A stretch of DNA of 64,000 bases from the NCBI RefSeq assembly GCF_004683865.2, contig NZ_CP038439.1:2792001-2856000 (forward strand), in the 5' to 3' direction. This document shows, in pieces, positions 28,106-37,163 of the stretch. Numbering within the stretch: position 1 is the first letter of the stretch; every line of letters begins with the position of its first letter. This DNA comes from Paracoccus liaowanqingii. Its GTDB lineage: Bacteria; Pseudomonadota; Alphaproteobacteria; Rhodobacterales; Rhodobacteraceae. The notes below the pieces were generated by a model. That model was not told the origin of the DNA. It made no database searches and saw nothing but the letters and a program-made list of their open reading frames with translations. A program made the translations under genes and the position numbers.

Positions 28106-29683
28106 CTAGTCGTCGAAGAGGTAGGGGGTTTCGGCCAAGGCGCGGGCCGCGTCCGGGGTGATGCCCAGAAACTCGGCCAGCGCGGCGGCGTTCCGGTCGG
28201 TCCCGGCCGTCTCGGACAGGATCGAGAAGCGGCGGAACCCGGCTTCCTTGACCCGGTCGGCCTCGTGTTCCAGGTCGTTGCGCATGATCGGCAGCAGGCG
28301 GTCCACCATGACGGGGGGCGCATCCGGGCTGACCAACCCCACCCGGCCCATATGGCCGCGCACATAGTCGTCGTCGAAGCGGCTGTCGATGAACAGGACC
28401 CGCGTCTCGGCCCGGTCGCCGTCGAAATCCGCGATCAGCGCCAGCGCCGAGGGGTCGACACAGAAGACCAGCTGGCTGGCCTCGAACTGCTCGAACATCA
28501 GTTTGACCAGCGCCCGGCGGTGGCGTTCGCGCTTGCCGACCGAATTGGCCACCCCGCCCATGTCCGGCAGGTTGGCCTCCTGCTCGTTGAAGACGTAATC
28601 GACCGCGGGCACCTCGGTCTGGGCGCGGATGGCGGCGGTCAGGCGCTTGGCGATGTGCCATTTCTTGGCGACGATCATGTGGACGACCCGCTCGTGCCCC
28701 AGGCTGCCGTCGGTTTCCCAGAAGCGCGGGGCGAAGCGGCGCCCGATCCGGCCGCGCCCGGTGAGGAAGCCGAACAGCTGGCGCCCCTCGGCGGCGATGG
28801 CGAAATCCTGGCCCTGCGCCTGCCACAGCGCGCCCAGCCTCTCGCGCAGGTCCAGCGCCTCGGGGCTGATCTTTCGGGCGAACAGGTAGCCCTGGCGCAG
28901 CAGCAGGTCGTACTGGTCGTTGTAGAAGGTGACCGGCATCCCGTAATCGGTGAAGATCAGGAAGGTCAGCGTCCGGGTGCGGATCTGCTTGCGGGGCACC
29001 AGATGGGCGACCAGGGTCTGGAAGAAGGTCTCGTCCGGGATCCAGGTCGTGCTGAAGAAGCGCACGATCTCGGGGCGCTGGCGGATCAGGTCCAGGATCG
29101 CCTCGACGGTCTGGCGGCGCAGGCACCACCATTGCGAGCCGATCATCACCTGGATGTCCTTGGGCACGTCGCGGGTCAGGCCGAAGCGCTTCTGCAGCTC
29201 GTAGCTGGTGTAGAACAGCCACTTCTGCGTGCGCTCGTTGAACCAGTGGCGATAGACCAGCCGTTCTTCCTTGAAGCCGGTCTTGATCCAGTCGCTGTCG
29301 AAGAAGTCGAAGCTCTCGATATAGTCGCATTCCTCGGCCTCGAGGAAATTGCGGGCGAATTCGGCCGACTTGATGGGCATGCAGTCGCCCGACAGCATGT
29401 AGAAATGCGTGGCCTGCGGAAAGGCCGCCTCGGCCGCGCGCAGCGCCTCCAGCGTGGCGGCGACCAGGGACCACTCGCCCCACCCGCAATGCAGGCGTCG
29501 TGCTGCAAATGCCACGCCGGGATGATCGCCGAGCGCGTCCCTGATCTGCTGAAACATCGCCTTGGGCGCGCGCTTGTCGAAATGGATCGAGACGTAATCA
29601 CCGGTGGCCGTCAGCCGCCGGGCCTGATCGATGACCCCCTGGGGGTCCTTGTGCGTGAGCAGGATGAAGGCAATGCGGGCCAT
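28106..29683 (-). CDS. Beta-1,6-N-acetylglucosaminyltransferase-like (GT14) protein with DUF5928-type C-terminus
   Basis: The 525-residue protein begins ARIAFILLTHKDPQGV and contains HFYMLSGDCMPIKSAEF, the core-2/I-branching (GT14) glycosyltransferase signature; no membrane segment is evident. The N-terminal 300 residues form the GT domain. The C-terminal part, with VFCVDPSALALIADFDGD, matches the DUF5928 region found in Rhodobacteraceae. It probably transfers a sugar to a surface polysaccharide. It is divergent from a sulfotransferase across an AT-richer spacer, which suggests a shared glycan-decoration job. Confidence 0.85.
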   Translation of the reverse strand: MARIAFILLTHKDPQGVIDQARRLTATGDYVSIHFDKRAPKAMFQQIRDALGDHPGVAFAARRLHCGWGEWSLVAATLEALRAAEAAFPQATHFYMLSGDCMPIKSAEFARNFLEAEECDYIESFDFFDSDWIKTGFKEERLVYRHWFNERTQKWLFYTSYELQKRFGLTRDVPKDIQVMIGSQWWCLRRQTVEAILDLIRQRPEIVRFFSTTWIPDETFFQTLVAHLVPRKQIRTRTLTFLIFTDYGMPVTFYNDQYDLLLRQGYLFARKISPEALDLRERLGALWQAQGQDFAIAAEGRQLFGFLTGRGRIGRRFAPRFWETDGSLGHERVVHMIVAKKWHIAKRLTAAIRAQTEVPAVDYVFNEQEANLPDMGGVANSVGKRERHRRALVKLMFEQFEASQLVFCVDPSALALIADFDGDRAETRVLFIDSRFDDDYVRGHMGRVGLVSPDAPPVMVDRLLPIMRNDLEHEADRVKEAGFRRFSILSETAGTDRNAAALAEFLGITPDAARALAETPYLFDD

Positions 29684-29719
29684 GTGGTATGCGGTGTCCG
29701 ATGACTGATTACACTTGAA

Positions 29720-29736
29720 TCAACGTAAGGCGTTGA
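29720..29736. promoter_or_regulatory. Palindrome in the GT14/sulfotransferase intergenic region
   Basis: TCAACGTAAGGCGTTGA is an inverted repeat of 6 bp arms with a 5-base centre, in the 165-base divergent spacer. The spacer is clearly richer in A and T than its surroundings (for example 29735-29775). It could be an operator for both genes; no known regulator motif is recognised. Confidence 0.4.
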
Positions 29737-29848
29737 AAATCTCTCTGGCTTTTGGTTTGTGTGTGTAACCATTTTTGTCGTTGGGACAAGCAGGACGGCA
29801 TCCGGCCGCCACTTGCCAGAGCCGCAGCGAATACGGAGTAGGTTCACG

Positions 29849-30667
29849 ATGGGTTTTCCCGGCGTTTGGATGACGGAAAGCGAAAGCATGATCTATCGGG
29901 TCGTGCCGAAATGCGCATGTTCGACGATCGGGCAGATCATGTTCTATTCGGACCAGGGGCGCTTCTTCGACGGCGACATCCATGATTCGACGGACGGGAT
30001 GCACAAATGGGCGCAGGACGGCAGCCATGACGCGATCGAGCGCGCCGTCCACGCCCGCGAGGCGGTGACCTTCACCTGCGTGCGCAACCCGTATGCGCGG
30101 CTCCTGTCGTCGTTCTTCGACAAGATCGCGGGGATCCAGCGCAACGGCAAGCGCTATCGCGGCAATCTGGTGCCGCAGCTGGTCCAGCGCTACGGCATCG
30201 ACGTGGGCTCGCCCGACAACGGGTTCGAGTTCGACCAGATCGCCAGCTTCCGGCGCTTCCTGCTGTTCGCGCGCGACACCATCCGGTTCCGCAAGCCGAT
30301 GGAGCCGGACATCCACTGGTCGGCCATGTCGGGCCATATCTCGACCTTCATCGTGAATGGCGGGCGCTACGACCAGATCTTCTTCACCGAGGCGTTCAAC
30401 GACGGCATGCAGAAGGTGCTGGACGAGGCCGAGACGCCCGTGCATCTGGATCTGGCGCAGGTGCCGCGCTTCAACGAGTCCGAGGGGCACGGCCCCAAGC
30501 GGGCGCACAAGGTCAGCGACTATTTCGACGACCTGTCGCGCCACCTGATCTGGGAAATCTACAAGGACGATTTCCAGCTGTTCAAGTACGACTTCGACAA
30601 TCCGGACAACAAGATGCCCCTGGGCGAGGTCGATCTGGACGAGGTTCACGCCAAGCTGGGCCGCTGA
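29849..30667 (+). CDS. Sulfotransferase family 2 protein
   Basis: The 272-residue protein has YRVVPKCACSTIGQIMFY, the 5'-PAPS-binding loop in the form PKCACST, and VTFTCVRNPYARLLSSFFDKI, the 3'-phosphate motif with RNP and SSF. It should move sulfate from PAPS to a glycan, chondroitin-type sulfotransferases being the nearest known class. ATG 29849 is preferred, preceded by GGAG and AGTAGG; open frame upstream to 29759 lacks a ribosome site. Its partner is the divergent GT14 gene. Confidence 0.87.
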   Translation: MGFPGVWMTESESMIYRVVPKCACSTIGQIMFYSDQGRFFDGDIHDSTDGMHKWAQDGSHDAIERAVHAREAVTFTCVRNPYARLLSSFFDKIAGIQRNGKRYRGNLVPQLVQRYGIDVGSPDNGFEFDQIASFRRFLLFARDTIRFRKPMEPDIHWSAMSGHISTFIVNGGRYDQIFFTEAFNDGMQKVLDEAETPVHLDLAQVPRFNESEGHGPKRAHKVSDYFDDLSRHLIWEIYKDDFQLFKYDFDNPDNKMPLGEVDLDEVHAKLGR

Positions 30668-30675
30668 CGGCCTGC

Positions 30676-30698
30676 GCGGGCGCCGTCAAGGCGCCCGC
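30676..30698. terminator. Bidirectional hairpin between sulfotransferase gene and dps
   Basis: A perfect 9-bp stem, GCGGGCGCC / GGCGCCCGC, with loop GTCAA, sits between two convergent stops. No T tract follows on either strand. Confidence 0.55.
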
Positions 30699-30705
30699 AG
30701 AACCA

Positions 30706-31179
30706 TCACTCCAGATGGCTTTCCAGGAACCACAGGTCCTTGTCGGCCGTGCGCGAGGCTGCGGTGAAGATGTCGGCGGTGTTCGCGTCGCCCGCCTCGT
30801 CCGTCGTGTCGATGGCCGCGCGCAGCTTTTCCCCGTGATCGCGCATGCGGGCGCAGATCTGGGCGATGTGGTCGGCGGACTTCGTCAGGTCGGTCGGGTA
30901 TTCCTGCAGCGTCGTCGCCTTGGCGATCGTCTCGGCGGTGCCCAAGGCGGTGCCGTCCAGGATCTGGACGCGCTCGGCGAAGATGTCCAGATGCTCCTGC
31001 AGACGGCCATAGACGACGTCCAGCAACTCGTGGACCGCGATGAAGTTCGGGCCCTTGATGTTCCAGTGCGCCTGCTTGATGGCCAGCGACAGCGCCAGTC
31101 CGTCGGCCAGCCGGGCGTTCAGTTCCGAGATTGCGGTCTTGCGGGCATTGTCGGTCAGCCCCTTTACGTTGACGGCCAT
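30706..31179 (-). CDS. dps: Dps-family ferritin-like DNA-protection protein
   Basis: Dps forms a dodecamer that oxidises and stores iron and shields DNA. The 157 residues include KQAHWNIKGPNFIAVHELLD with the ferroxidase His and Asp contributed across the dimer, then LQEHLDIFAERVQILDG, the DPS signature. The N-terminus is short (AVNVKGLTDNARK) with few lysines. ATG 31179 has AGGAG upstream. Monocistronic, with the acpP terminator just upstream. Confidence 0.95.
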   Translation of the reverse strand: MAVNVKGLTDNARKTAISELNARLADGLALSLAIKQAHWNIKGPNFIAVHELLDVVYGRLQEHLDIFAERVQILDGTALGTAETIAKATTLQEYPTDLTKSADHIAQICARMRDHGEKLRAAIDTTDEAGDANTADIFTAASRTADKDLWFLESHLE

Positions 31180-31246
31180 GTCAGGCTCCTCTTGTCGGGT
31201 TCGCCTGCCCAACACGACGGGGCGGCGCAGGGTTCCCGGAACGAGA

Positions 31247-31276
31247 AACGGCGCCTCCCCAGAGGGAGGCGCCGTT
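31247..31276 (-). terminator. Terminator of acpP
   Basis: A 12-bp perfect stem, AACGGCGCCTCC / GGAGGCGCCGTT, with a 6-base loop, is followed on the minus strand by TCTCGTTCC. It lies about 37 bases beyond the acpP stop. Confidence 0.75.
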
Positions 31277-31312
31277 CGTCTGGCCGCACCAAGGCGCGGC
31301 GCCGAGCGTCGG

Positions 31313-31546
31313 TCAGACCGCGCCCTTGATGAAGGTCACCGCGTCTCCGACGGTCTGGATGGTCTCGGCGGCGTCATCGGGGATCTCGATCCCGAACTCT
31401 TCCTCGAAAGCCATGACCAGCTCGACGGTATCGAGGCTGTCGGCGCCCAGGTCGTCGATGAACGAGGCGGATTCAACCACCTTGTCCTCGTCGACACCCA
31501 GATGCTCGACCACGATCTTCTTCACGCGATCAGCGATATCGCTCAT
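31313..31546 (-). CDS. acpP: Acyl carrier protein
   Basis: The 77-residue acidic protein carries the phosphopantetheine attachment serine S37 in [11 protein letters not shown]. It shuttles acyl chains for type II fatty acid synthesis in the cytosol. It follows fabD and fabG in conserved order, with a 172-base gap after fabG that holds no gene and likely carries its own promoter, allowing the high expression expected of ACP. Confidence 0.98.
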   Translation of the reverse strand: MSDIADRVKKIVVEHLGVDEDKVVESASFIDDLGADSLDTVELVMAFEEEFGIEIPDDAAETIQTVGDAVTFIKGAV

Positions 31547-31718
31547 GTCATATCCTCATTCTCGCGGGCATCCGCCCAGTTTTGCGCGGACGCAGAAGGT
31601 CCGGTTCAGCACAGGGCGGTTCCCCTGCTGCTAAAGGCCGGGATATAGCACCCATGAACCCTCATGCAACCGCTTTCGCACGGTTTGCGGCGCGGCGTTG
31701 CGGCCGCGCCGCCCCCTG

Positions 31719-32456
31719 TCAGATCATGGCCATGCCGCCGTTCACGTGCAGCGTGGCGCCGGTGACATAGCCGGCCGCCGGGCTGGCCAGATAGAGGACC
31801 GCGGCGGCGATATCCTCGGGGCTGCCCATCTGGCCCGCGGGGATCTGGGTCAGGATCTTGCCCTTCTGATCCTCGGTCAGCTTGTCGGTCATCGGGGTGG
31901 CGATGAAGCCCGGCGCCACGCAATTCACGGTGATGCCGCGGCTGGCCACCTCGTAGGCCAGCGACTTGGACATGCCCACGACCCCGGCCTTGGCGGCGGC
32001 ATAGTTGCCCTGCCCCGGATTGCCCGTGGCCCCCACGACCGAGGTGATGTTGACGATCCGCCCCCACCGCGCCTTCATCATGCCGCGCAGCACGCCGCGC
32101 GACAGCTTGAAGACGCTGCCCAGGTTCACGTCCAGCACCTGCGCCCATTCGTCGTCCGACATGCGCATGAACAGGTTGTCCCGGGTGATCCCGGCATTGT
32201 TGACCAGGATGTCGACCGACCCCATCGCCTCGACCGCCGCCTTGGGCAGCGCCAGGACCGAGGCCGGATCGCCCAGATCGGCCGTCACCACATGGGCGCG
32301 ATCGCCCAAGCGGTCCGCCAGCGCGCGCAGCGGCGCCTCGCGCGTGCCCGACAGCGCCACCGTGGCCCCGGCCCCGTGCAGGGCCTGGGCGATCGCGCCG
32401 CCGATCCCGCCCGAAGCGCCCGTCACCAGCGCGGTCTTTCCCGTCAGATCGAACAT
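31719..32456 (-). CDS. fabG: 3-oxoacyl-[acyl-carrier-protein] reductase
   Basis: FabG is the NADPH-dependent SDR that reduces 3-oxoacyl-ACP in fatty acid elongation. The 245 residues show TGASGGIG, NNAGITRDNL, a catalytic serine in NITSVVG and the YAAAK pair, all intact. It ends with the GGMAMI typical of FabG. I start at MFDLTGKTALVTG (32456); the ATG 27 bases earlier lies inside a dispersed repeat. The gap after fabD is 64 bases. Confidence 0.96.
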   Translation of the reverse strand: MFDLTGKTALVTGASGGIGGAIAQALHGAGATVALSGTREAPLRALADRLGDRAHVVTADLGDPASVLALPKAAVEAMGSVDILVNNAGITRDNLFMRMSDDEWAQVLDVNLGSVFKLSRGVLRGMMKARWGRIVNITSVVGATGNPGQGNYAAAKAGVVGMSKSLAYEVASRGITVNCVAPGFIATPMTDKLTEDQKGKILTQIPAGQMGSPEDIAAAVLYLASPAAGYVTGATLHVNGGMAMI

Positions 32457-32469
32457 GCCAAAAGCCTCT

Positions 32470-32497
32470 TCTTCTTCATCCAAATATCCCGGGGTCC
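32470..32497 (-). repeat. Copy of dispersed GGATATTT repeat inside the fab operon
   Basis: On the minus strand GACCCCGGGATATTTGGATG followed by AAGAAGAA lies between fabD and fabG, 13 bases before the fabG start codon. A GGGGCGCTGCCCC hairpin sits on the fabD side. The purine-rich end may contribute to the fabG ribosome site. Confidence 0.8.
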
Positions 32498-32520
32498 GGG
32501 GCAGCGCCCCGGTCCGCAGG

Positions 32521-33447
32521 TCAGCCCTTCAGCGCGGCCACGTCCGCGGGCACGCCCACGTTGCGGACCGTCACGTCGCGCGCCGTCCGCTTGATCATCC
32601 CCGACAGGGCCTTGCCCGCGCCGATCTCCCAGAACTCGGTCACGCCGGCCCCAGCCAGGTTGGCGATGGATTCGCGCCAGCGCACGGTGCCGGTCACCTG
32701 CTCGACCAGCAGGCGGCGGATGGCGCCGGGCTCGATCACCGCCTCGGCGCGGACATTGGCGATCAGCGGCACGGCGGGCGGCTGGATGTCCACGCCCGCC
32801 AGCGCATCGGCCATGGCCGCCGCCGCCGGCTGCATCAGCACCGAATGGAACGGCGCCGAGACGGGCAGCATCAGCGCCCGCTTGGCGCCTGCCGCCTTCA
32901 TCGCCTCGGCCGCGGCCTCGACCGCGCCCTTGTGCCCCGAGATCACGACCTGCGCCGGATCGTTGTCATTGGCGGCCTGCACGACCTCGTCGCCGCCGAT
33001 CTCGCGGCAGATGTGGTCGACCGTCGCGAAGTCCAGCCCCAGGATCGCGGCCATGGCGCCGACGCCCACCGGCACGGCCTCCTGCATGGCCTGGCCGCGC
33101 AGGCGCAGCAGGCGGGCGGTGTCGGACAGGGTCAGCGAGCCCGCCGCGCACAGCGCCGAATATTCGCCAAGCGAATGGCCCGCGACGAAATTGGCATCCA
33201 TGATGTTGATGCCCTCGGATTCCATCGCGCGGAAGGCGGCGATGGACGTGGCCATCAGCGCGGGCTGGGCGTTGCGGGTCAGGGTCAGCGTGTCGGCATC
33301 CCCCTCCCAGATCAGCGCCGACAGGGACTCGCCCAGGGCGGCGTCCACCTCGTCGAAGACATCGCGCGCGGCCGGGTAGGCCAGCGCCAGTTCGCGCCCC
33401 ATCCCGATGGTCTGCGCGCCTTGCCCCGGAAACACGAATGCCCGCAT
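32521..33447 (-). CDS. fabD: Malonyl-CoA:ACP transacylase
   Basis: FabD moves malonyl from CoA to ACP. The 308 residues show FPGQGAQTIGMG at the start, the nucleophile S92 in GHSLGEYSALC and the catalytic His in SAPFHSVLM. The start ATG 33447 follows the family N-terminus MRAFVFPGQG; upstream open frame adds 30 unconserved residues. It heads the fabD-fabG-acpP group. Confidence 0.97.
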   Translation of the reverse strand: MRAFVFPGQGAQTIGMGRELALAYPAARDVFDEVDAALGESLSALIWEGDADTLTLTRNAQPALMATSIAAFRAMESEGINIMDANFVAGHSLGEYSALCAAGSLTLSDTARLLRLRGQAMQEAVPVGVGAMAAILGLDFATVDHICREIGGDEVVQAANDNDPAQVVISGHKGAVEAAAEAMKAAGAKRALMLPVSAPFHSVLMQPAAAAMADALAGVDIQPPAVPLIANVRAEAVIEPGAIRRLLVEQVTGTVRWRESIANLAGAGVTEFWEIGAGKALSGMIKRTARDVTVRNVGVPADVAALKG

Positions 33448-33535
33448 GGCGGTCCCCCTGAAATCATTGCGTTGCCGACGGGCATAGCCTGCGGCCGCGC
33501 CTGCCGCAACCGACCCGCACGTGTGGCCGCGCAAC

Positions 33536-33562
33536 AAAAAGGGGCCCGCGAGGGGCCCCTTT
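33536..33562 (-). terminator. Rho-independent terminator of ndk
   Basis: A 10-bp stem, AAAGGGGCCC / GGGCCCCTTT, with loop GCGAG; on the minus strand it is followed by a T run from the AAAAA at 33536-33540. It lies just past the ndk stop. Confidence 0.9.
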
Positions 33563-33588
33563 CCAGCAATCCTGCGGATCGGATGCGA

Positions 33589-34011
33589 TCAGCCGACCAG
33601 TTCGAGGCCCGAGAAGAAGAAGGCGATCTCGTCCTTGGCGGTGTCGGCGGCGTCAGAGCCGTGGACCGAGTTCTCGCCCATGGACAGGGCGAATTCCTTG
33701 CGGATGGTGCCCTCGTCCGCATTGGCCGGGTTGGTCGCGCCCATCACTTCGCGGTTCTTGGCGATGGCGTTCTCGCCTTCCAGGACCTGCACCACGACCG
33801 GCTCGGAGGCCATGAACTCGACCAGCTCGCCATAGAAGGGACGGTCCTTGTGGACCTCGTAGAACTTGCCGGCCTGCGCGGGCGACAGGTGGATGCGCTT
33901 GGAGGCGACGATGCGCAGGCCGGCCTCCTCGAACTTGGCGTTGATCTTGCCGGTCAGGTTGCGGCGGGTGGCGTCGGGCTTGAGGATGGAAAGCGTGCGT
34001 TCGATGGCCAT
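33589..34011 (-). CDS. ndk: Nucleoside-diphosphate kinase
   Basis: The 140-residue enzyme balances NTP pools by phosphate transfer through a phosphohistidine. The catalytic H117 is in [10 protein letters not shown], and KPDATRR near the N-terminus and [14 protein letters not shown] are family hallmarks. The gene ends at its own intrinsic terminator and is probably monocistronic. Confidence 0.97.
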   Translation of the reverse strand: MAIERTLSILKPDATRRNLTGKINAKFEEAGLRIVASKRIHLSPAQAGKFYEVHKDRPFYGELVEFMASEPVVVQVLEGENAIAKNREVMGATNPANADEGTIRKEFALSMGENSVHGSDAADTAKDEIAFFFSGLELVG

Positions 34012-34096
34012 GGGTCTTCACCTTGTCTGCTGTGCGGGCCGGGGCCCGCCGTATCGGGAAATCCGCGTCCGGTTAGCAGGCTTGCCCGCCTGCGGC

Positions 34097-34160
34097 AAGC
34101 GCACAGGCCCCCAAGCGCGCACTGGCCGCAAGCGCACTTGCCCCTAGCGCACCGGCCCAG
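34097..34160. repeat. Four tandem degenerate 15-17-base repeats
   Basis: Units at 34097-34112, 34113-34129, 34130-34145 and 34146-34160 each begin with AAGCGCAC or a close variant and end in a GGCCC-like block. They occupy the divergent spacer between ndk and the AI-2E family gene. Confidence 0.6.
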
Positions 34161-34214
34161 GGAACCGCAGCCCCCGCGCCCGGCTTGTCAGGGGGATCAC
34201 GACACGGAGAGCCC

Positions 34215-35318
34215 ATGACCGACCTGCGCGCCGCCCCCCCGCCGCCCGCCGCAGCCGCACCGGCGGGTCCGCTGCCGCGCAGCCTGTCCCTGGGCATGGT
34301 GGTCTCGATCGCGCTGATCGCGCTGCTGCTGGCGGCGGCGTGGTTCTGGTCGAACCTGCTGCTGATCTCGTTCGCCGCCATCCTCATTGCCATCGCGCTG
34401 CGGGCCGGGGCGCGGGGGCTGCAGCGGCTGGTCGGGCTGAACCTCAAGCTGGGGGTTCTGGTGGTCCTGCTGGCGGTCGCCGCCACGGTCGCGCTGCTGA
34501 TCCGGCTGGCGGGCCCCGCCGTGTCGGACCAGTTCGGCCAGCTGATCTCGGCCCTGCCCGAATCCTGGGGCGCGGTCGAGGGCTGGTTCGCCTCGCTGCC
34601 CTTCGGAGAGATGCTGATCGAGCGCGTCCAGGAGGGCGAGACGGCGGGCATGGAGGACAATGCCGCGCAGCTGGCGGGGCGGCTGCCCGACATCTTCGGG
34701 CTGGTCATGGGCGGGATCAGCTCGGTCTTCGGCGGGCTCACGTCGATGTTCCTGCTGCTGATCCTGTCGATCTACATCGCGATGGAGGCGGACCTCTATC
34801 GCGGCGGCCTGATCCGGCTGGTGCCCCTGCCCCGCCGGGGCCGCGCCGCGCAGATCCTGGACGAGCTGGGCACGCAGCTGGCGCTGTGGATGGGCGGGCA
34901 GGCGCTGGACATGCTGATCGTGGCGATCCTGGCCGGGATCGGGCTGTGGGTGCTGGACGTGCCGCTGGCGCTGATCCTGGCGGTCATCGCGGGGCTGACC
35001 AATGTCGTGCCGATCATCGGCCCCTTCCTGTCGGGCGCCATCGCGGTCGTGGTCGCGGCGCCCCAGGGGCTGCAGACCGCCTTCTACGTGGCGATCCTGT
35101 TCACCGTCATCCAGGTCTTCGAGGGCGAGGTGCTGATGCCCCTGATCCAGAAATACGCGGTCCAGCTGCCGCCCGCGCTGACCATCCTGGCCATCGTCGC
35201 GATGGGCGCGCTGTTCGGCCCGGCCTCGGTCATCCTGGCCACGCCGCTGCTGATCGTGGTGATCCACCTGACCCGGCGCATCTATGTCGAGGACGTGCTG
35301 GGCGACCGGCTGGACTGA
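34215..35318 (+). CDS. AI-2E family transporter (PerM/YdiK-like permease)
   Basis: The 367-residue integral membrane protein has about eight helices. The C-terminal half carries DELGTQLALWMGGQALDMLIV, then LTNVVPIIGPFLSGAIAVVV and VFEGEVLMPLIQKYAVQLPPALT, the AI-2E family core. Despite the name, most members have no proven substrate. ATG 34215 with CGGAGA upstream is chosen over a GTG 30 bases earlier. It is a single gene; olsB follows after about 130 bases. Confidence 0.9.
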   Translation: MTDLRAAPPPPAAAAPAGPLPRSLSLGMVVSIALIALLLAAAWFWSNLLLISFAAILIAIALRAGARGLQRLVGLNLKLGVLVVLLAVAATVALLIRLAGPAVSDQFGQLISALPESWGAVEGWFASLPFGEMLIERVQEGETAGMEDNAAQLAGRLPDIFGLVMGGISSVFGGLTSMFLLLILSIYIAMEADLYRGGLIRLVPLPRRGRAAQILDELGTQLALWMGGQALDMLIVAILAGIGLWVLDVPLALILAVIAGLTNVVPIIGPFLSGAIAVVVAAPQGLQTAFYVAILFTVIQVFEGEVLMPLIQKYAVQLPPALTILAIVAMGALFGPASVILATPLLIVVIHLTRRIYVEDVLGDRLD

Positions 35319-35445
35319 ACCAAGTGCCCCCGCTGCCCGTCGCTGCGGCAGACCGGCGAATTAAGCGGGGCCGATCCTCATGGGCGGTCGTGCTTTCGAC
35401 ACATGTTGGGTCTATGATGGCGCGACACCGACCAAGGGGCGCGTG

Positions 35446-36210
35446 ATGCAACCGCTGAGCAAGGGCCGCTACCGCGCCCGACTGGCCGCAACGCCCGACG
35501 ACCTGCGCGCCTCTCAACGGCTGCGCTGGCTGGCCTTCGTCGCGCGCACCGGACAGGCGGATGACGGACAGGCGCTGGACGCCGACGCCTTGGACGACGA
35601 CTGCCACCACATGCTGATCGAGGAGGCCGCGACCGGCGCGCTGGTCTGCAGCTATCGCTTCCTGCCGCTGGCCGACGGCTCGCAGATCGCACGCAGCTAT
35701 TCGGCGCAGTTCTACGATCTGGAGGCGCTCGGCCGGTTCGACGGGCCGATGGTCGAGATGGGGCGCTTCTGCCTGCATCCCGACTGCCGCGATCCGCAGG
35801 TGATCCGCGTCGCATGGGCCGCCCTGACCCGTTTCGTCGAGGAAACCGGGGTCGAGATGCTGTTCGGCTGCTCCAGCTTCATCGGCTGCGAGCCCGAGAC
35901 CCATGCCGAGGCCTTCGCCATGCTGAAGGAACGCCACCTGGCCCCGCGCCGCTGGTGGCCCCGCGTCAAGGCGCCCAAGGTCTTTCGCTTCGCCCGCGCG
36001 CTGCGGCTGCGCCAGCCCGACCCCAAGCAGGCCATGGCGATGATGCCGCCGCTGCTGCGCAGCTATCTGGCGATGGGGGGCTGGGTCAGCGATCACGCGG
36101 TGGTCGATCCGGTGCTGAAGACCATGCATGTCTTCACCGGGGTCGAGATCCGCGCCATCCCCCCCGCCCGCCGCCGCCTGCTGAACGCGATGCTGGACCA
36201 GCCGGCCTGA
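35446..36210 (+). CDS. olsB: GNAT-type N-acyltransferase, OlsB-like (ornithine lipid synthesis)
   Basis: The 254-residue protein matches the OlsB/acyl-homoserine-lactone-synthase-like GNAT family. Visible segments are LRASQRLRWLAFV, VCSYRFLP, SYSAQFYDLEAL, VEMGRFCLHPDCRDPQVIRVAW and LFGCSSFIGCE. OlsB joins a 3-hydroxyacyl chain from ACP to ornithine, giving lyso-ornithine lipid. The OlsA partner is not adjacent, so the symbol is by similarity. AAGGGG precedes ATG 35446. It lies 64 bases upstream of the urease operon on the same strand. Confidence 0.85.
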   Translation: MQPLSKGRYRARLAATPDDLRASQRLRWLAFVARTGQADDGQALDADALDDDCHHMLIEEAATGALVCSYRFLPLADGSQIARSYSAQFYDLEALGRFDGPMVEMGRFCLHPDCRDPQVIRVAWAALTRFVEETGVEMLFGCSSFIGCEPETHAEAFAMLKERHLAPRRWWPRVKAPKVFRFARALRLRQPDPKQAMAMMPPLLRSYLAMGGWVSDHAVVDPVLKTMHVFTGVEIRAIPPARRRLLNAMLDQPA

Positions 36211-36274
36211 CACCCGGACAGGACGCGCTGCAATCGCAGGCAGGTTGCCCATATCGGCGGCAACAGGGCATCAG

Positions 36275-37162
36275 ATGCCCGCCCCGGCGGCAGGAAATCG
36301 CCCCGTGGCGGTTGACCCGCCCCCGGCCCCGGCGCCCCTTGCCTGCATGTTCGACAGTTCCGCCCCCTCGATCCGCATGCAGCGCAGCCACGGCAGGGCC
36401 GAGGTGGCCTTCGGCCCGCGCGGGCTGATCGATCTGGCGCAGCAGGGCTCGGCCAAGGCGATGCTGCCGCGCATGACGGCGGGCCTTCCCGAGATCGTGT
36501 TCCTCAACACCTCGGGCGGCCTGACCTCCGACGACCGTCTGGCCTTCGGGGTCGATCTGCGCGCGGGCACGCGGGCGCTGGCCACCACGCAGACGGCGGA
36601 ACGCGCCTATCGCGCCACCGGCGGCCCGGCCCGGGCCCGCGTCACCCTGACCGTGGGCGCGGGCGGCTGGCTGGACTGGCTGCCGCAGGAGACGATCCTT
36701 TACGACGGCGCGCGGCTGGACCGTCGCACCTCGGTCGAGCTGGCCGCGGATGCAGGCTGCCTGCTGCTGGAGATGCTGGTGCTGGGCCGCCTGGCCATGG
36801 GCGAGCGTCCCGCCACCCTGCATCTGCGCGACCGCCGCATCGTGCGCCGCGCGGGCCGGATCGTTCATCACGATGCACTCGCGCTGGACGACGCCACACT
36901 GCCGCGCCTGGCGGATCCAGGGCTGCTGGACGGCGCGCGCGCGCTGGCGACCCTTGTGCTGATCGCGCCCGATGCGTCCGACCGCCTGTCCACGGCCCGC
37001 GCCGCCCTGACCGAGCCCGGCGTCCGGGGGGCGGCCAGCGCGCCGCCCGGGCGGCTGGTGATCCGCCTTCTGGCGGCCGACAACTGGCCGCTGCGGCGGC
37101 AGATCAACCGGCTGCTGACCGTCCTTCGCCCCGATCCCCTTCCCCGCATCTGGCAGGTCTGA
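36275..37162 (+). CDS. ureD: Urease accessory protein UreD
   Basis: UreD is the scaffold that joins UreF and UreG on apo-urease for nickel delivery. The conserved core begins [19 protein letters not shown] and includes [25 protein letters not shown] and [18 protein letters not shown]. The start is not certain: ATG 36275 gives 295 residues with a Pro/Ala-rich N-terminus, while ATG 36347 (MFDSSAPS) gives 271, closer to the usual length. It heads the ure operon, with its stop 1 base before ureA. Confidence 0.93.
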   Translation: MPAPAAGNRPVAVDPPPAPAPLACMFDSSAPSIRMQRSHGRAEVAFGPRGLIDLAQQGSAKAMLPRMTAGLPEIVFLNTSGGLTSDDRLAFGVDLRAGTRALATTQTAERAYRATGGPARARVTLTVGAGGWLDWLPQETILYDGARLDRRTSVELAADAGCLLLEMLVLGRLAMGERPATLHLRDRRIVRRAGRIVHHDALALDDATLPRLADPGLLDGARALATLVLIAPDASDRLSTARAALTEPGVRGAASAPPGRLVIRLLAADNWPLRRQINRLLTVLRPDPLPRIWQV

Positions 37163-37163
37163 G

